From: Prosthecobacter sp.
Lineage (GTDB): Bacteria > Verrucomicrobiota > Verrucomicrobiia > Verrucomicrobiales > Verrucomicrobiaceae
Length of the DNA: 60,737 bases
Reading direction: 5' to 3'
Assembly (NCBI RefSeq): GCF_029946185.1
Contig: NZ_JAQSEA010000073.1
Coordinates: 1-60,737 of the forward strand
Numbering within the stretch: position 1 is the first letter of the stretch; each line of letters opens with the position of its first letter. This document shows positions 53,557 to 60,737 of this stretch, in pieces. The notes under the pieces were generated by a model that worked only from the letters and a program-made list of their open reading frames with translations, made no database searches and was not told the origin of the DNA. The position numbers and the translations under genes are program-made.

Positions 53557-53668
53557 CCGGCGCGGGCAGGAATGGCATCGCGCTCATGCGCCGCGCGGCC
53601 CATTTCCAGCTCCGTTTCTGGGTTTGCGGCGTTTTTTTCGCGGTTCCCCATGGGGACGATTTCTTTTC

Positions 53669-53701
53669 GTCGGCTTCGTTTCCCGTTTCCACCCCTAGAG
53701 G
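53669..53701 (+). repeat. Left arm of a long inverted repeat bounding the 53.7-56.4 kb island
   Basis: The arm reads GTCGGCTTCGTTTCCCGTTT and on to CCACCCCTAGAG. The reverse complement of 56339-56370 matches it at 26 of 32 positions, and all six differences are transitions. The rest of the 270-bp gap after glpX (53557-53826) contains CCCCATGGGG and other repeat text, but no gene. Confidence 0.55.
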
Positions 53702-53826
53702 CACTATGGGTGGAATGAAGGTGGCCGCAGGGAGGGGCTGTATGGTGTGGTGGTAGGAGGTTTAAGAGAGAATGTGTTGCATTAAGTTGAAAAATCCCCA
53801 CGGGTTAAGTGAGTTGTTTCTTTTTT

Positions 53827-54039
53827 ATGAATATTTCGTTCCTTATTGGCAAAATCATTGGTGACATTTTTCGCACAATTGGATGGGTAATCGTAGTATT
53901 TGGTATCAAAAATCCCTCTCCGCAAATTCGGTTTTGGACAGGATTTTTGATCGTCGTTTTTGGCATAGGAATAGCACTTGACCCTCAATTCGATGAGCAC
54001 ATCAAAGATTGGCTTAGCATAAAGCAGGCGAATAAATGA
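53827..54039 (+). CDS. Small two-helix membrane protein of unknown function
   Basis: From the ATG at 53827 the product has 70 residues; an ATG six codons earlier is possible. Two hydrophobic helices lie at about 5-22 (LIGKIIGDIFRTIGWVIVV) and 34-50 (FWTGFLIVVFGIGIAL). The bases are clearly AT-richer than those of the neighbouring housekeeping genes. No family is recognised. It lies 41 bases before the SHD1-protein gene. Confidence 0.55.
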   Translation: MNISFLIGKIIGDIFRTIGWVIVVFGIKNPSPQIRFWTGFLIVVFGIGIALDPQFDEHIKDWLSIKQANK

Positions 54040-54080
54040 AGGGTGATGCCATTTGATACATAAAGAAGGAGGATTTATTT

Positions 54081-55067
54081 ATGGCTATTGGATCAGCTTA
54101 CCAGAATGGTAACTATGTGAGTGTTTTGGACGAAAGTGGTCGTTTTCTTTTTAGCGAGTATGCTGGCACTGAACCAGATGACGGTTTGAAGGGATATACT
54201 ATCAGTACAGTTTCTATTCAACGTAGCGGTTACATTTATACAGTTGATGTAAATCGCAGACAGGTTGGTAGCAGCCAATGGGTCGGTTCCGCCAAAAGCG
54301 TCAATCCGCCAAAAGCCACCACAACGTCTTATATACCTCCCGTTCAATCCCCAGTTTCTGCTGAACCCACGGCTGCCAGCACCAGCCAGAGTCAAGGTGG
54401 CGATAATAGCAACGCACTCGCGGGAGTAATCGGCACGTTGTTGGCCCTCTGGCTCGCAATCAAAATTTTCCATACCCCCATGGGTTGGTTGCTTCAAAAG
54501 AATTACGGCCTTTCTATTGGTGACGGCATTGAGGCATCTACAAACTGCTGGATGGGGTGGATGGGGGCTGCATTGATTTGGGGATGTGCAGCAGGGTTAT
54601 TGTGGGGCTTCGTCGATATGCTAAGAAGAAGGAGGATTGTGGTACTGTTGGGTATAGCAGTAGGAACAGTGCTCTCCGCTTGGTTTGTCTGGACAAGCCT
54701 GGGCCAAATCGTGAGCCATCACAAAAATACCTTGGCTAACAAAGAACTGGTTGAGCCGACGACTGTTCCCAAAGCCATACCGGTTCTTGAGACAGAATCG
54801 GAAACGCGCGGGTCGGCAAAGCCAGTTCAAACCGAATCTAAAAGACGCCAACCAAAACAGAGCGCTGGGAAAAGCGCTTTTCTGGAGCTTGAAAGCAGAG
54901 ATGGGCAGACGATAAGCGCTGAGATTCTAGCGCTGACGCAAGATACCGTTGTGATAAGGCGCGATGATGGCGAAAAGTTCGACTTGCCGCTATCTCGCTT
55001 ATCCGATTTGTCAATACAGAAGATTTCAGCCTGGCGTGCTTCAAGACTGAGCAAAGCTGAAAAGTAA
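54081..55067 (+). CDS. SHD1-domain membrane protein
   Basis: The protein has 328 residues. The N-terminus (about 1-75) is a small beta-rich domain without signal peptide (GNYVSVLDESGRFLF, IYTVDVNRRQVG). A Pro/Ser linker follows, then three or four membrane helices (about 110-215). The C-terminus (about 270-325) is an SLA1-homology-domain-1-like unit common in planctomycete and verrucomicrobial proteins: FLELESRDGQTISAEIL, DTVVIRRDDGEKFDLPL and a final LSDLS...W. AT-rich codon use sets it apart from genes outside the island. Function unknown; SHD1 suggests protein-protein contacts. Confidence 0.7.
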   Translation: MAIGSAYQNGNYVSVLDESGRFLFSEYAGTEPDDGLKGYTISTVSIQRSGYIYTVDVNRRQVGSSQWVGSAKSVNPPKATTTSYIPPVQSPVSAEPTAASTSQSQGGDNSNALAGVIGTLLALWLAIKIFHTPMGWLLQKNYGLSIGDGIEASTNCWMGWMGAALIWGCAAGLLWGFVDMLRRRRIVVLLGIAVGTVLSAWFVWTSLGQIVSHHKNTLANKELVEPTTVPKAIPVLETESETRGSAKPVQTESKRRQPKQSAGKSAFLELESRDGQTISAEILALTQDTVVIRRDDGEKFDLPLSRLSDLSIQKISAWRASRLSKAEK

Positions 55068-55107
55068 CCTTTAGCCTCTTGCCATCATATTCGTCTGGAA
55101 TTCATGG

Positions 55108-56100
55108 CTAAGTCTTACAGACTAACCGTTCAAGCATCTTCTCAATCAACTGCTCCGGCAAATCGCAGGCGGTTTGTATCCAGTCTTTCTGACCTTCACC
55201 GCACGGGTGTTCTTCGCCATAGTTCTCATTAAACCAATCGGCACATCCTTGGATTGCCTTGCGGGCTGATTCTGCGCAGGCGCAGCTTTTTTTCCAAGTG
55301 TGCATAGCGATCCGTCGCAGTATGAGTTGCAGGCCGTAATAAGTACGCAGGCAGTTGAGTTTGGACCAAGGGCGGGAAGATCCGTCGAAAGACTGGATCA
55401 GATTTTCTCCTTTGAGAAGCTTCATTTCTTGGAGCTGCCTGCCCAAACCGAGCTTGTATATCTCCTTCAACAGAATCCGGTCAATCGGCGCATGCAACGC
55501 ACACAGATACTGGGGCAGGTGAGGCATGTGCGGATTTGCATAGGCAGCTTGCACAGCATTCAAGCACTTGCCAGCCACCTGCCAACAAAGCTCGTATTTA
55601 ACGTAAATGTTGATGAGTTTTTGCGCCAGACCAATTGTGCCGAGTTCCGGAGGCTTGTTATTCCCGTTTGGTGTCCAAACTTCAAGACCTGCATTAGCCA
55701 AACCATTGCTTCTGAATTCCATCTGCGTGCTAAGCAGCCATTTGTCGTATGCTTCTAAACGGCAATCGGTAACGCTTTCGGGCGGATTGATCTTGGAAAA
55801 GATGTTGCACTGAGCTTGCTGCACAAATCGAGGATACTCTGCATAAGGAGCAGTTGTTCGGTTCGCCATGACACCCCATGAGTTTAGTTGCGCGTCATTG
55901 ACATACCAACGGAATTTCTTGGGCTGCTTCCACAGCTTCATCTCCAGATGAAGCGCACTTGTGAGAACTCTGGCTGGCAGAGGTTCTCCGATCCGATTGA
56001 GCGGCACCCCGCCCACATAATTGGCGAAACGCTCCGCATCGGGAATCAGTGTCGCCGGAAAAGCCGGATGCTCAAGAGATTGGATGTGGCAGCAGGGCAT
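55108..56100 (-). CDS. Hypothetical protein, no recognised family
   Basis: The product has 330 residues with no signal or membrane segment. It is rich in Cys, Trp, Tyr and His and largely helical: VKYELCWQVAGKCLNAVQAAYA and the C-terminal CACAESARKAIQGCADWFNE contain regularly placed Cys that might bind metal. I cannot assign a family. It is encoded convergently to the SHD1 gene inside the island bounded by the inverted repeat. The gap after its start (56101-56338) holds a TCCGGCG-ACAG-CGCCGGA hairpin and no gene. Confidence 0.6.
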   Translation of the reverse strand: MPCCHIQSLEHPAFPATLIPDAERFANYVGGVPLNRIGEPLPARVLTSALHLEMKLWKQPKKFRWYVNDAQLNSWGVMANRTTAPYAEYPRFVQQAQCNIFSKINPPESVTDCRLEAYDKWLLSTQMEFRSNGLANAGLEVWTPNGNNKPPELGTIGLAQKLINIYVKYELCWQVAGKCLNAVQAAYANPHMPHLPQYLCALHAPIDRILLKEIYKLGLGRQLQEMKLLKGENLIQSFDGSSRPWSKLNCLRTYYGLQLILRRIAMHTWKKSCACAESARKAIQGCADWFNENYGEEHPCGEGQKDWIQTACDLPEQLIEKMLERLVCKT

Positions 56101-56338
56101 GGCGTGGCTGTTTTGAGGATGCCAATACGTTTTGTTCAGTGGTTCCTTGCTGGCCTGATGGATGTGACGCCGAGTCCGGCGACAGCGCCGGACGAAAGAC
56201 CGTTGTGCCGGTCATTCGTGCCGAGGGCGGGCCTGGAACTGAGGATTCCCAGATGGTAGAAAACCCTTTGTTTCCAGGGTGAATTTCACAATGGATTGAT
56301 TTTGAAAGGGATGCTCACCTTCGTTGTCAAAACAAGCA

Positions 56339-56370
56339 CCCTAAGGGTGGAAGCAGGAAACGAGGCTGAC
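56339..56370 (-). repeat. Right arm of the long inverted repeat bounding the island
   Basis: On the minus strand this reads GTCAGCCTCGTTTCCTGCTT and on to CCACCCTTAGGG, matching the left arm at 53669. Between the arms lie three genes of atypical composition and no transposase. Confidence 0.55.
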
Positions 56371-56397
56371 AGTTGGAGGGAGCGCTTTTCAGCGGGA

Positions 56398-57438
56398 TCA
56401 CCCTGCCGTCACGCAGATCTCCCGGCGGTTGCCCGCAAGCTGCGTGGCAAACAAGGGGGCGGGGGCAAAGTCACGAATAGTATCGATGAACTCGTGGGCC
56501 CTGTCTTCGAGGGCCGGGGTGTTGAGCTTGATCGTGAGGATCAGCCGACGCGCCTGCACCGCATCCTGAATGCGTTGAATCTCGGGAATCACCAGCGGCG
56601 GGGCGAGATTGATGTCGCACAGCAGCAGCGCGGCTTCTTTCGGCAGGGCGGTGAGATTGAGCCGGCCTGCGGCAGTGCGCCAGTGATCGAATCGGACGCC
56701 CTTGGCCTTGGCGAGATCGAGGACGCGCGGGTCCATTTCAGCCGTATCGATACCGAGGACGTTCATGCCGCGTTGGATCAGCGAATAGGTGGCACCGCCG
56801 GGGGCGCAACCCAAGTCGAGGGCGGTTTGTCCGCTCAGATCAAGCTGATCCCAGCCACGCCAGGCGAGGGCTTGTTCAAGCTTGAGCCAGGCGCGTGAGG
56901 GGACGTCTGCAGGCAGTGAGATGCGTGGCAGACCACCGGGATGCGTGTGCATGCCGGACTGATGCTCGTGGTAGCCGAGGAAGAGCGGCTCTTCCGGAGT
57001 CTCGCCCACGATGACATCGAGAATGAGATCGCCCTGAGAGATGCTGGGTGCTGTTTCGAGCGCTACACCCGCCTGCTCAAGTGCCTGGGTGATTTCAGCA
57101 GTCAGCGTGTCGATGGGCTGCCAGGTGGCGGCTTCCACGCCGTCTTCGGCGGTGATGCGCGGGAAGACGTGCAGGCGCAGCGGCTTGGTGCCGAGATTAC
57201 GGGTGTGTTCGACGAGTTCGCCAATTGTTTTACACAATCCAAGCGAGATGCCGCTGACCCGCGCAAAGTGGCTGAGGTTTTTCGGCGGGCTGAAACCTGG
57301 ATGCTTCACCTTCCAGGTGATGAACTGCGGCTTCATGAACGCAGGCGTGAGTTCACCGACGAAGTGGCTGGCGATGTCGCGCTTGAGCGTGGCTTCAGAT
57401 CCGGCCCGACAGGTGGTGAAACGAAAAGGTGTGTTCAT
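56398..57438 (-). CDS. RlmM-like 23S rRNA ribose methyltransferase
   Basis: The protein has 346 residues, near E. coli RlmM (366). An N-terminal THUMP-like part (about 1-160) is followed by a Rossmann methyltransferase domain (about 180-345): SRAWLKLEQAL has the catalytic Lys of the RrmJ group, LDLGCAPGGATYSL binds S-adenosylmethionine, LLCDINLAP holds the acidic residue and ILTIKLNTP the second Lys. It probably 2'-O-methylates a cytidine in 23S rRNA (C2498 in E. coli). An RrmJ/FtsJ-family enzyme with another target is the alternative. Confidence 0.8.
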   Translation of the reverse strand: MNTPFRFTTCRAGSEATLKRDIASHFVGELTPAFMKPQFITWKVKHPGFSPPKNLSHFARVSGISLGLCKTIGELVEHTRNLGTKPLRLHVFPRITAEDGVEAATWQPIDTLTAEITQALEQAGVALETAPSISQGDLILDVIVGETPEEPLFLGYHEHQSGMHTHPGGLPRISLPADVPSRAWLKLEQALAWRGWDQLDLSGQTALDLGCAPGGATYSLIQRGMNVLGIDTAEMDPRVLDLAKAKGVRFDHWRTAAGRLNLTALPKEAALLLCDINLAPPLVIPEIQRIQDAVQARRLILTIKLNTPALEDRAHEFIDTIRDFAPAPLFATQLAGNRREICVTAG

Positions 57439-57440
57439 AA

Positions 57441-57477
57441 AGGGGAAAAAGAAAGGCGGAGCCCAAGGCTCCGCCCT
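57441..57477 (-). terminator. Rho-independent terminator of the PSCyt1-like gene
   Basis: GGCGGAGCC-CAA-GGCTCCGCC (57455-57475) is a perfect nine-pair stem. On the minus strand it is followed by TTTCTTTTTCCCC, as expected for an intrinsic terminator 30 bases after the cytochrome stop and just before the RlmM-like start. Confidence 0.85.
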
Positions 57478-57506
57478 CCGTGATGAGATGTAGCGCTAAA
57501 AGAAAA

Positions 57507-57941
57507 TTACTCGACGCCTTTCCAAGCTCCGAAGCTGGCACCTTCGGTGATCCACTTCTTGATGAGGTCGATGTTTGCAGGAGTGACGCGGTCGCCCTTG
57601 CCTTCAGGGGGCATGGCCATGTCGTCGGTGTCAGGCAGGGTCATCGTCTTTACCAGCCAGCTCGCGTCAGGCTTACCGGCGACGACGTTTTCATCCGGAT
57701 ATTCTTTGCCGCCTTTGGTGATGGTTGCTGCGCTGTCGAGACGCAGGCCGCCCTTGGGCTTCTTGATCTTGCCATTGTCTTCATTCTCCTTCTCGTGGCA
57801 CTTGAAGCAGCTTTCCTTCAAGATCGGGAGGATCTGCTTTTCAAAGTCCACTTTGCCGGCGTCCTGCGCACTGGTGGTGGAGGTGACGGAGAGGCCGAGG
57901 GCAAGCAAGGCGCCAAGGGTGAGGGTAAGGGTGGTTTTCAT
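57507..57941 (-). CDS. Secreted PSCyt1-type cytochrome c-like protein
   Basis: The protein has 144 residues with a signal peptide (about 1-25). One heme motif CFKCH (about 45-49) lies in a PSCyt1-like domain: FEKQILPILKESCFKCHE, then KKPKGGLRLDS, and MPPEGKGDRVTPANIDLIKKWI at the end, where MPP may give the Met ligand. These domains usually form the front of large planctomycete/verrucomicrobial dehydrogenases; here it stands alone. It probably carries electrons in the periplasm. It has its own terminator. Confidence 0.87.
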   Translation of the reverse strand: MKTTLTLTLGALLALGLSVTSTTSAQDAGKVDFEKQILPILKESCFKCHEKENEDNGKIKKPKGGLRLDSAATITKGGKEYPDENVVAGKPDASWLVKTMTLPDTDDMAMPPEGKGDRVTPANIDLIKKWITEGASFGAWKGVE

Positions 57942-58100
57942 GATGGTGGTGTTATGAAGTGACGGACAAAGATGTTCGCTGGAGTTTTGAGGTCAAGCAG
58001 CATCCCAGATTGAATCGAAGCTGATTCATAAAAGTGAGGCAAGGTAAATATTTCGATAGCCTTAAATAAATTCGTCTGCCACAATTACCAGATTGTTGTC

Positions 58101-60737
58101 ATGCCTCGTGCCGCCGCTGCCCCCCGCCCCCCTCGCGCCCGATCTACGGACGAGAAAGAAGGCCCATGGAATGATGCCTTCGGCATCCTGCTGCTGATGC
58201 TCGCGGCCATGCTGCTGCTGGCGCTGGTGTCGTATGATCCGCGCGACATGCCCTCCTGGTCCTTTCTGGCGCTGTCGGAATCTTCCGGGGACACGACGCA
58301 CAATTTTGTTGGTCGCGTCGGTGCGCTTGCGGCCGGGCACATGCTGTGGCTCATGGGTTTTTCCGCCTATCTGCTGCCCTTCAGCATGACGTGGTTTGGC
58401 GTGTGCAAACTGCACTCCAAGATGAAGATCACCCGCGCAGCCTGGCTGGGCGTGGCTGTCATGATCATCAGCGGTGCCGCGCTGCTGGAAGTGCAGAATC
58501 TGCTGAGCGAGCGGGATCATTTCACGCCGCTGGGCGGCTCGGGCGGGCTGGGCTATGTGATCGGCGGCAGTCTGCTGAGGAATCTTCTCGGCAAGGTGGG
58601 TGCCACTCTGGTGCTCGGCACTGTCTATATGGGCGGACTCTTTCTCGTGACCGGTCAGCACCCGCTGACGGTGATCCAGAACATTCGCTTGGAACTGACC
58701 CGCTGGAAGGCGGAGCGCGAGGCACAACGCCTGATCCAGGAAAAGCTGGCTGAAGAAGCCGCGAACACGATTTATGGAACCGTGACGCCGGTGCCGGAAG
58801 GTCTGCGGCGGAAGAAGAAGGGCGCGGCGGAACTGCGCGGTGACACACCTGCAGCGGCCACCAACATGGAGCTTCCGCTCAAGTTTGACCCGCCACCGCC
58901 GAAGATTATCGACTCCTCGATCTCGCGTGCTCATGACGATCGCAGCGACAAGCCCAAGCTGGCCGAAGTCTGGGAGCAAAAGCGTGCGCAGAAAATGGAG
59001 CAGGCGCCGCATGGCTCGCTGGGAAATCTGACCAAGCTTTTCAAAGACTACAAGCTGCCCTCCATGGAGCTGCTGAAATGGCCGGAGGAGACGAATCGGG
59101 CTCCCACGGACAAGAGCGAACTGCTCGGCATCCAGGCCACCATCGTCAGAGCGCTGGCCAGTTTTGGCATCAGCGTGGAGCCCGGGGACATCACCCGTGG
59201 CCCTGCTATCACCCGCTATGAAGTGCGCCCGGTCGATGGACTGCGTGTCAGCCGCATCGCCAATCTGGATGCGGACATCGCCCGTGCCACACGCGCTGAG
59301 CGCATCAACATCCTCGCGCCGATTCCCGGCAAGGACACCGTCGGCATCGAGCTGGCAAACTCAGAGAAGACCATCGTGCCACTGCGCGAACTGCTGGAGG
59401 ACGATGTATTCGTCAACGGCAAGTCCAAGCTGCCTGTCGCACTGGGCAAGGACGTGTATGGCAAGACGATCATTGGCGATCTCGCGGCCATGCCGCATCT
59501 GCTCGTCGCAGGTGCCACGGGCAGTGGTAAGAGCGTGTGCATCAACAGCATCATCACCAGCCTGATCTGCCGTTTTGCGCCGGATGAACTGCGCTTCATC
59601 ATGATCGACCCCAAGGTCGTGGAAATGCAGAACTACGAGGATCTGCCGCATCTGGCGCTGCCAGTGGTGACGGATCCCAAGAAGGCGCTGCTGGCCCTGC
59701 GCTGGGTGGTGAAGGAGATGGAAAACCGCTACCAGATCTTTGCACAGGAAGGCTGCCGTAATTTCGAAGCCTTCAACAACCGCAATGTTAAGCGCAAGGC
59801 CGAGGCGGATGCCGCCCGTGCCGCCCGCAATGCCGCTGCCGCCGCGGCAGAAGCCGCTGCTCCCGCCGTCAAGACCAAGGCAAAGACCAAGGCTGGAGTG
59901 GATGATGACCGCGTGTCCGCCGCTTTCGCCGAGGAGGCTGCGCAGGAAAACGAGGAGCCGAAGACCGCCGAAGTAGGCACCGTGGATGGCGACAGCGAAA
60001 TGCGCGATGCCAGCGGCACCTGGCTTGGTGACTCCCTGGCCCCCCCGCCGCGCAGGCAGGAGGTCGTCATTCCCGACACCATGCCCTACATCGTCGTCAT
60101 TGTGGACGAGCTTGCCGATTTGATGCAGACCGCGCCTGCAGACATCGAAGTGGCCATCGCCCGCATCACGCAGATGGCGCGTGCGGCCGGCATTCACCTC
60201 ATCGTCGCCACACAGACTCCTCGTGCGGACGTCATCACCGGCGTCATCAAGGCGAACATCCCGACGCGCATCGCCTTCCAGGTTTCATCCGCTCTCGACA
60301 GCCGCGTCATTCTCGACCGCAAAGGCGCCGAGAACCTCGTCGGCAAAGGGGACATGCTCTACGTGCCGCCCGGCGGTGCGCAGCCCATTCGCAGCCAGGG
60401 CGCGCTGGTCACCGATGATGAAATCCATGCGCTGGTCCAGCACTGTGTCGCTCAAGGCAAGCCGGTCTTCGATGTCAAAGTCGATGACGAAAGCGGCGAG
60501 TTTGGCGATGATGATGACATGGGTGAAGATGGCGTCAGCTCCGAAGAGCAGGAATGCCTGGAGAAGTGCCTCGAAGTCATCCGCCAGGAGAAAAAAGCCA
60601 GCACCAGCCTGCTGCAGCGCCGCCTGCGCTTGGGCTACGGCCGCGCCGCCCGCATGATCGACATCCTCGAAGACCGCGGCATCATCGGCCCCGGCGAAGG
60701 AGCCAAGCCGCGCGAGATTTTGGTGCAGATGGATTGA
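58101..60737 (+). CDS. ftsK: FtsK/SpoIIIE DNA translocase
   Basis: The complete gene has 878 codons and ends at the last base of the window. About four membrane helices (25-47, 75-100, 110-135, 160-190) anchor it at the septum. A charged linker (about 200-330) leads to the motor: alpha domain, Walker A AGATGSGKSVC (about 469-479), Walker B YIVVIVDELADLM (about 663-675), ATQTPRADVITGVIKANIPT, and the C-terminal gamma winged helix (about 810-870, STSLLQRRLRLGYGRAARM) that reads KOPS-type sequences. It pumps DNA to clear the septum and aid chromosome dimer resolution. About 95 residues of Ala/Lys/Glu-rich text (about 565-658) are inserted before Walker B; E. coli FtsK has a shorter loop there. 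Confidence 0.94.
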   Translation: MPRAAAAPRPPRARSTDEKEGPWNDAFGILLLMLAAMLLLALVSYDPRDMPSWSFLALSESSGDTTHNFVGRVGALAAGHMLWLMGFSAYLLPFSMTWFGVCKLHSKMKITRAAWLGVAVMIISGAALLEVQNLLSERDHFTPLGGSGGLGYVIGGSLLRNLLGKVGATLVLGTVYMGGLFLVTGQHPLTVIQNIRLELTRWKAEREAQRLIQEKLAEEAANTIYGTVTPVPEGLRRKKKGAAELRGDTPAAATNMELPLKFDPPPPKIIDSSISRAHDDRSDKPKLAEVWEQKRAQKMEQAPHGSLGNLTKLFKDYKLPSMELLKWPEETNRAPTDKSELLGIQATIVRALASFGISVEPGDITRGPAITRYEVRPVDGLRVSRIANLDADIARATRAERINILAPIPGKDTVGIELANSEKTIVPLRELLEDDVFVNGKSKLPVALGKDVYGKTIIGDLAAMPHLLVAGATGSGKSVCINSIITSLICRFAPDELRFIMIDPKVVEMQNYEDLPHLALPVVTDPKKALLALRWVVKEMENRYQIFAQEGCRNFEAFNNRNVKRKAEADAARAARNAAAAAAEAAAPAVKTKAKTKAGVDDDRVSAAFAEEAAQENEEPKTAEVGTVDGDSEMRDASGTWLGDSLAPPPRRQEVVIPDTMPYIVVIVDELADLMQTAPADIEVAIARITQMARAAGIHLIVATQTPRADVITGVIKANIPTRIAFQVSSALDSRVILDRKGAENLVGKGDMLYVPPGGAQPIRSQGALVTDDEIHALVQHCVAQGKPVFDVKVDDESGEFGDDDDMGEDGVSSEEQECLEKCLEVIRQEKKASTSLLQRRLRLGYGRAARMIDILEDRGIIGPGEGAKPREILVQMD

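Noticed and set aside
1-60737. tRNA and rRNA genes
   Set aside because: I looked for T-loop text such as GGTTCGAATCC and for rRNA-like stretches on both strands by eye and found none; a covariance scan would be decisive.

Overview
The window looks like a chromosomal segment of a Verrucomicrobiota bacterium, most likely from the Verrucomicrobiaceae (Prosthecobacter-like). The taxonomic clues are two PVC-type beta-propeller/HEAT dehydrogenase-like proteins, a PSCyt1-type cytochrome, an SHD1-domain protein, a PEP-CTERM protein, ThuA and DMFase-like secreted proteins, and high GC with many short palindromic repeats between genes. This is judged from gene families only; no rRNA or tRNA gene was seen.

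Left part (1-18 kb). A galactose/glyoxal-oxidase-like protein, cut by the window edge, overlaps by ATGA the end of a protein that joins an MbnP-like copper domain to a di-heme peroxidase (MbnH/MauG/CcpA type). Then come a PEP-CTERM protein, a parvulin, a P2-type cation ATPase, a beta-hydroxyacid dehydrogenase, secreted ThuA and SGNH proteins, a Na+/Ca2+ exchanger, a DMFase-like protein preceded by an ECF sigma factor, and a TolC-HlyD-ABC ATPase operon that has no permease.

18-21 kb is accessory DNA. It holds a repeat-rich non-coding stretch, then two unusual genes separated by an attC-like imperfect palindrome and bounded by attC-like half sites, which suggests a small integrase-less integron cassette array. 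A LysM/amidase follows.

21-42 kb is mostly housekeeping. It carries a repetitive lipoprotein, a PVC-type cytochrome protein, a complete tolQ-tolR-tolA-tolB-pal operon on the minus strand, class II fructose-bisphosphate aldolase, a phosphatase, an M29 aminopeptidase, a DhnA-type aldolase, and a type IV pilus/type II secretion block (pseudopilin, PilC, two PilB-like ATPases).

42-53 kb carries a DnaA-box cluster in AT-rich DNA followed by dnaA (candidate origin), a giant SGNH-propeller-HEAT-cupredoxin fusion, two small related lipoproteins, sufS-sufU, a UPF0175/DUF3368 toxin-antitoxin pair, mutM and glpX.

53.7-56.4 kb is an AT-richer island with three genes of little or no recognisable function, bounded by a 32-bp imperfect inverted repeat. 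The window ends with an RlmM-like methyltransferase, a PSCyt1-like cytochrome with a clear terminator, and a complete ftsK whose motor domain carries a long low-complexity insertion.
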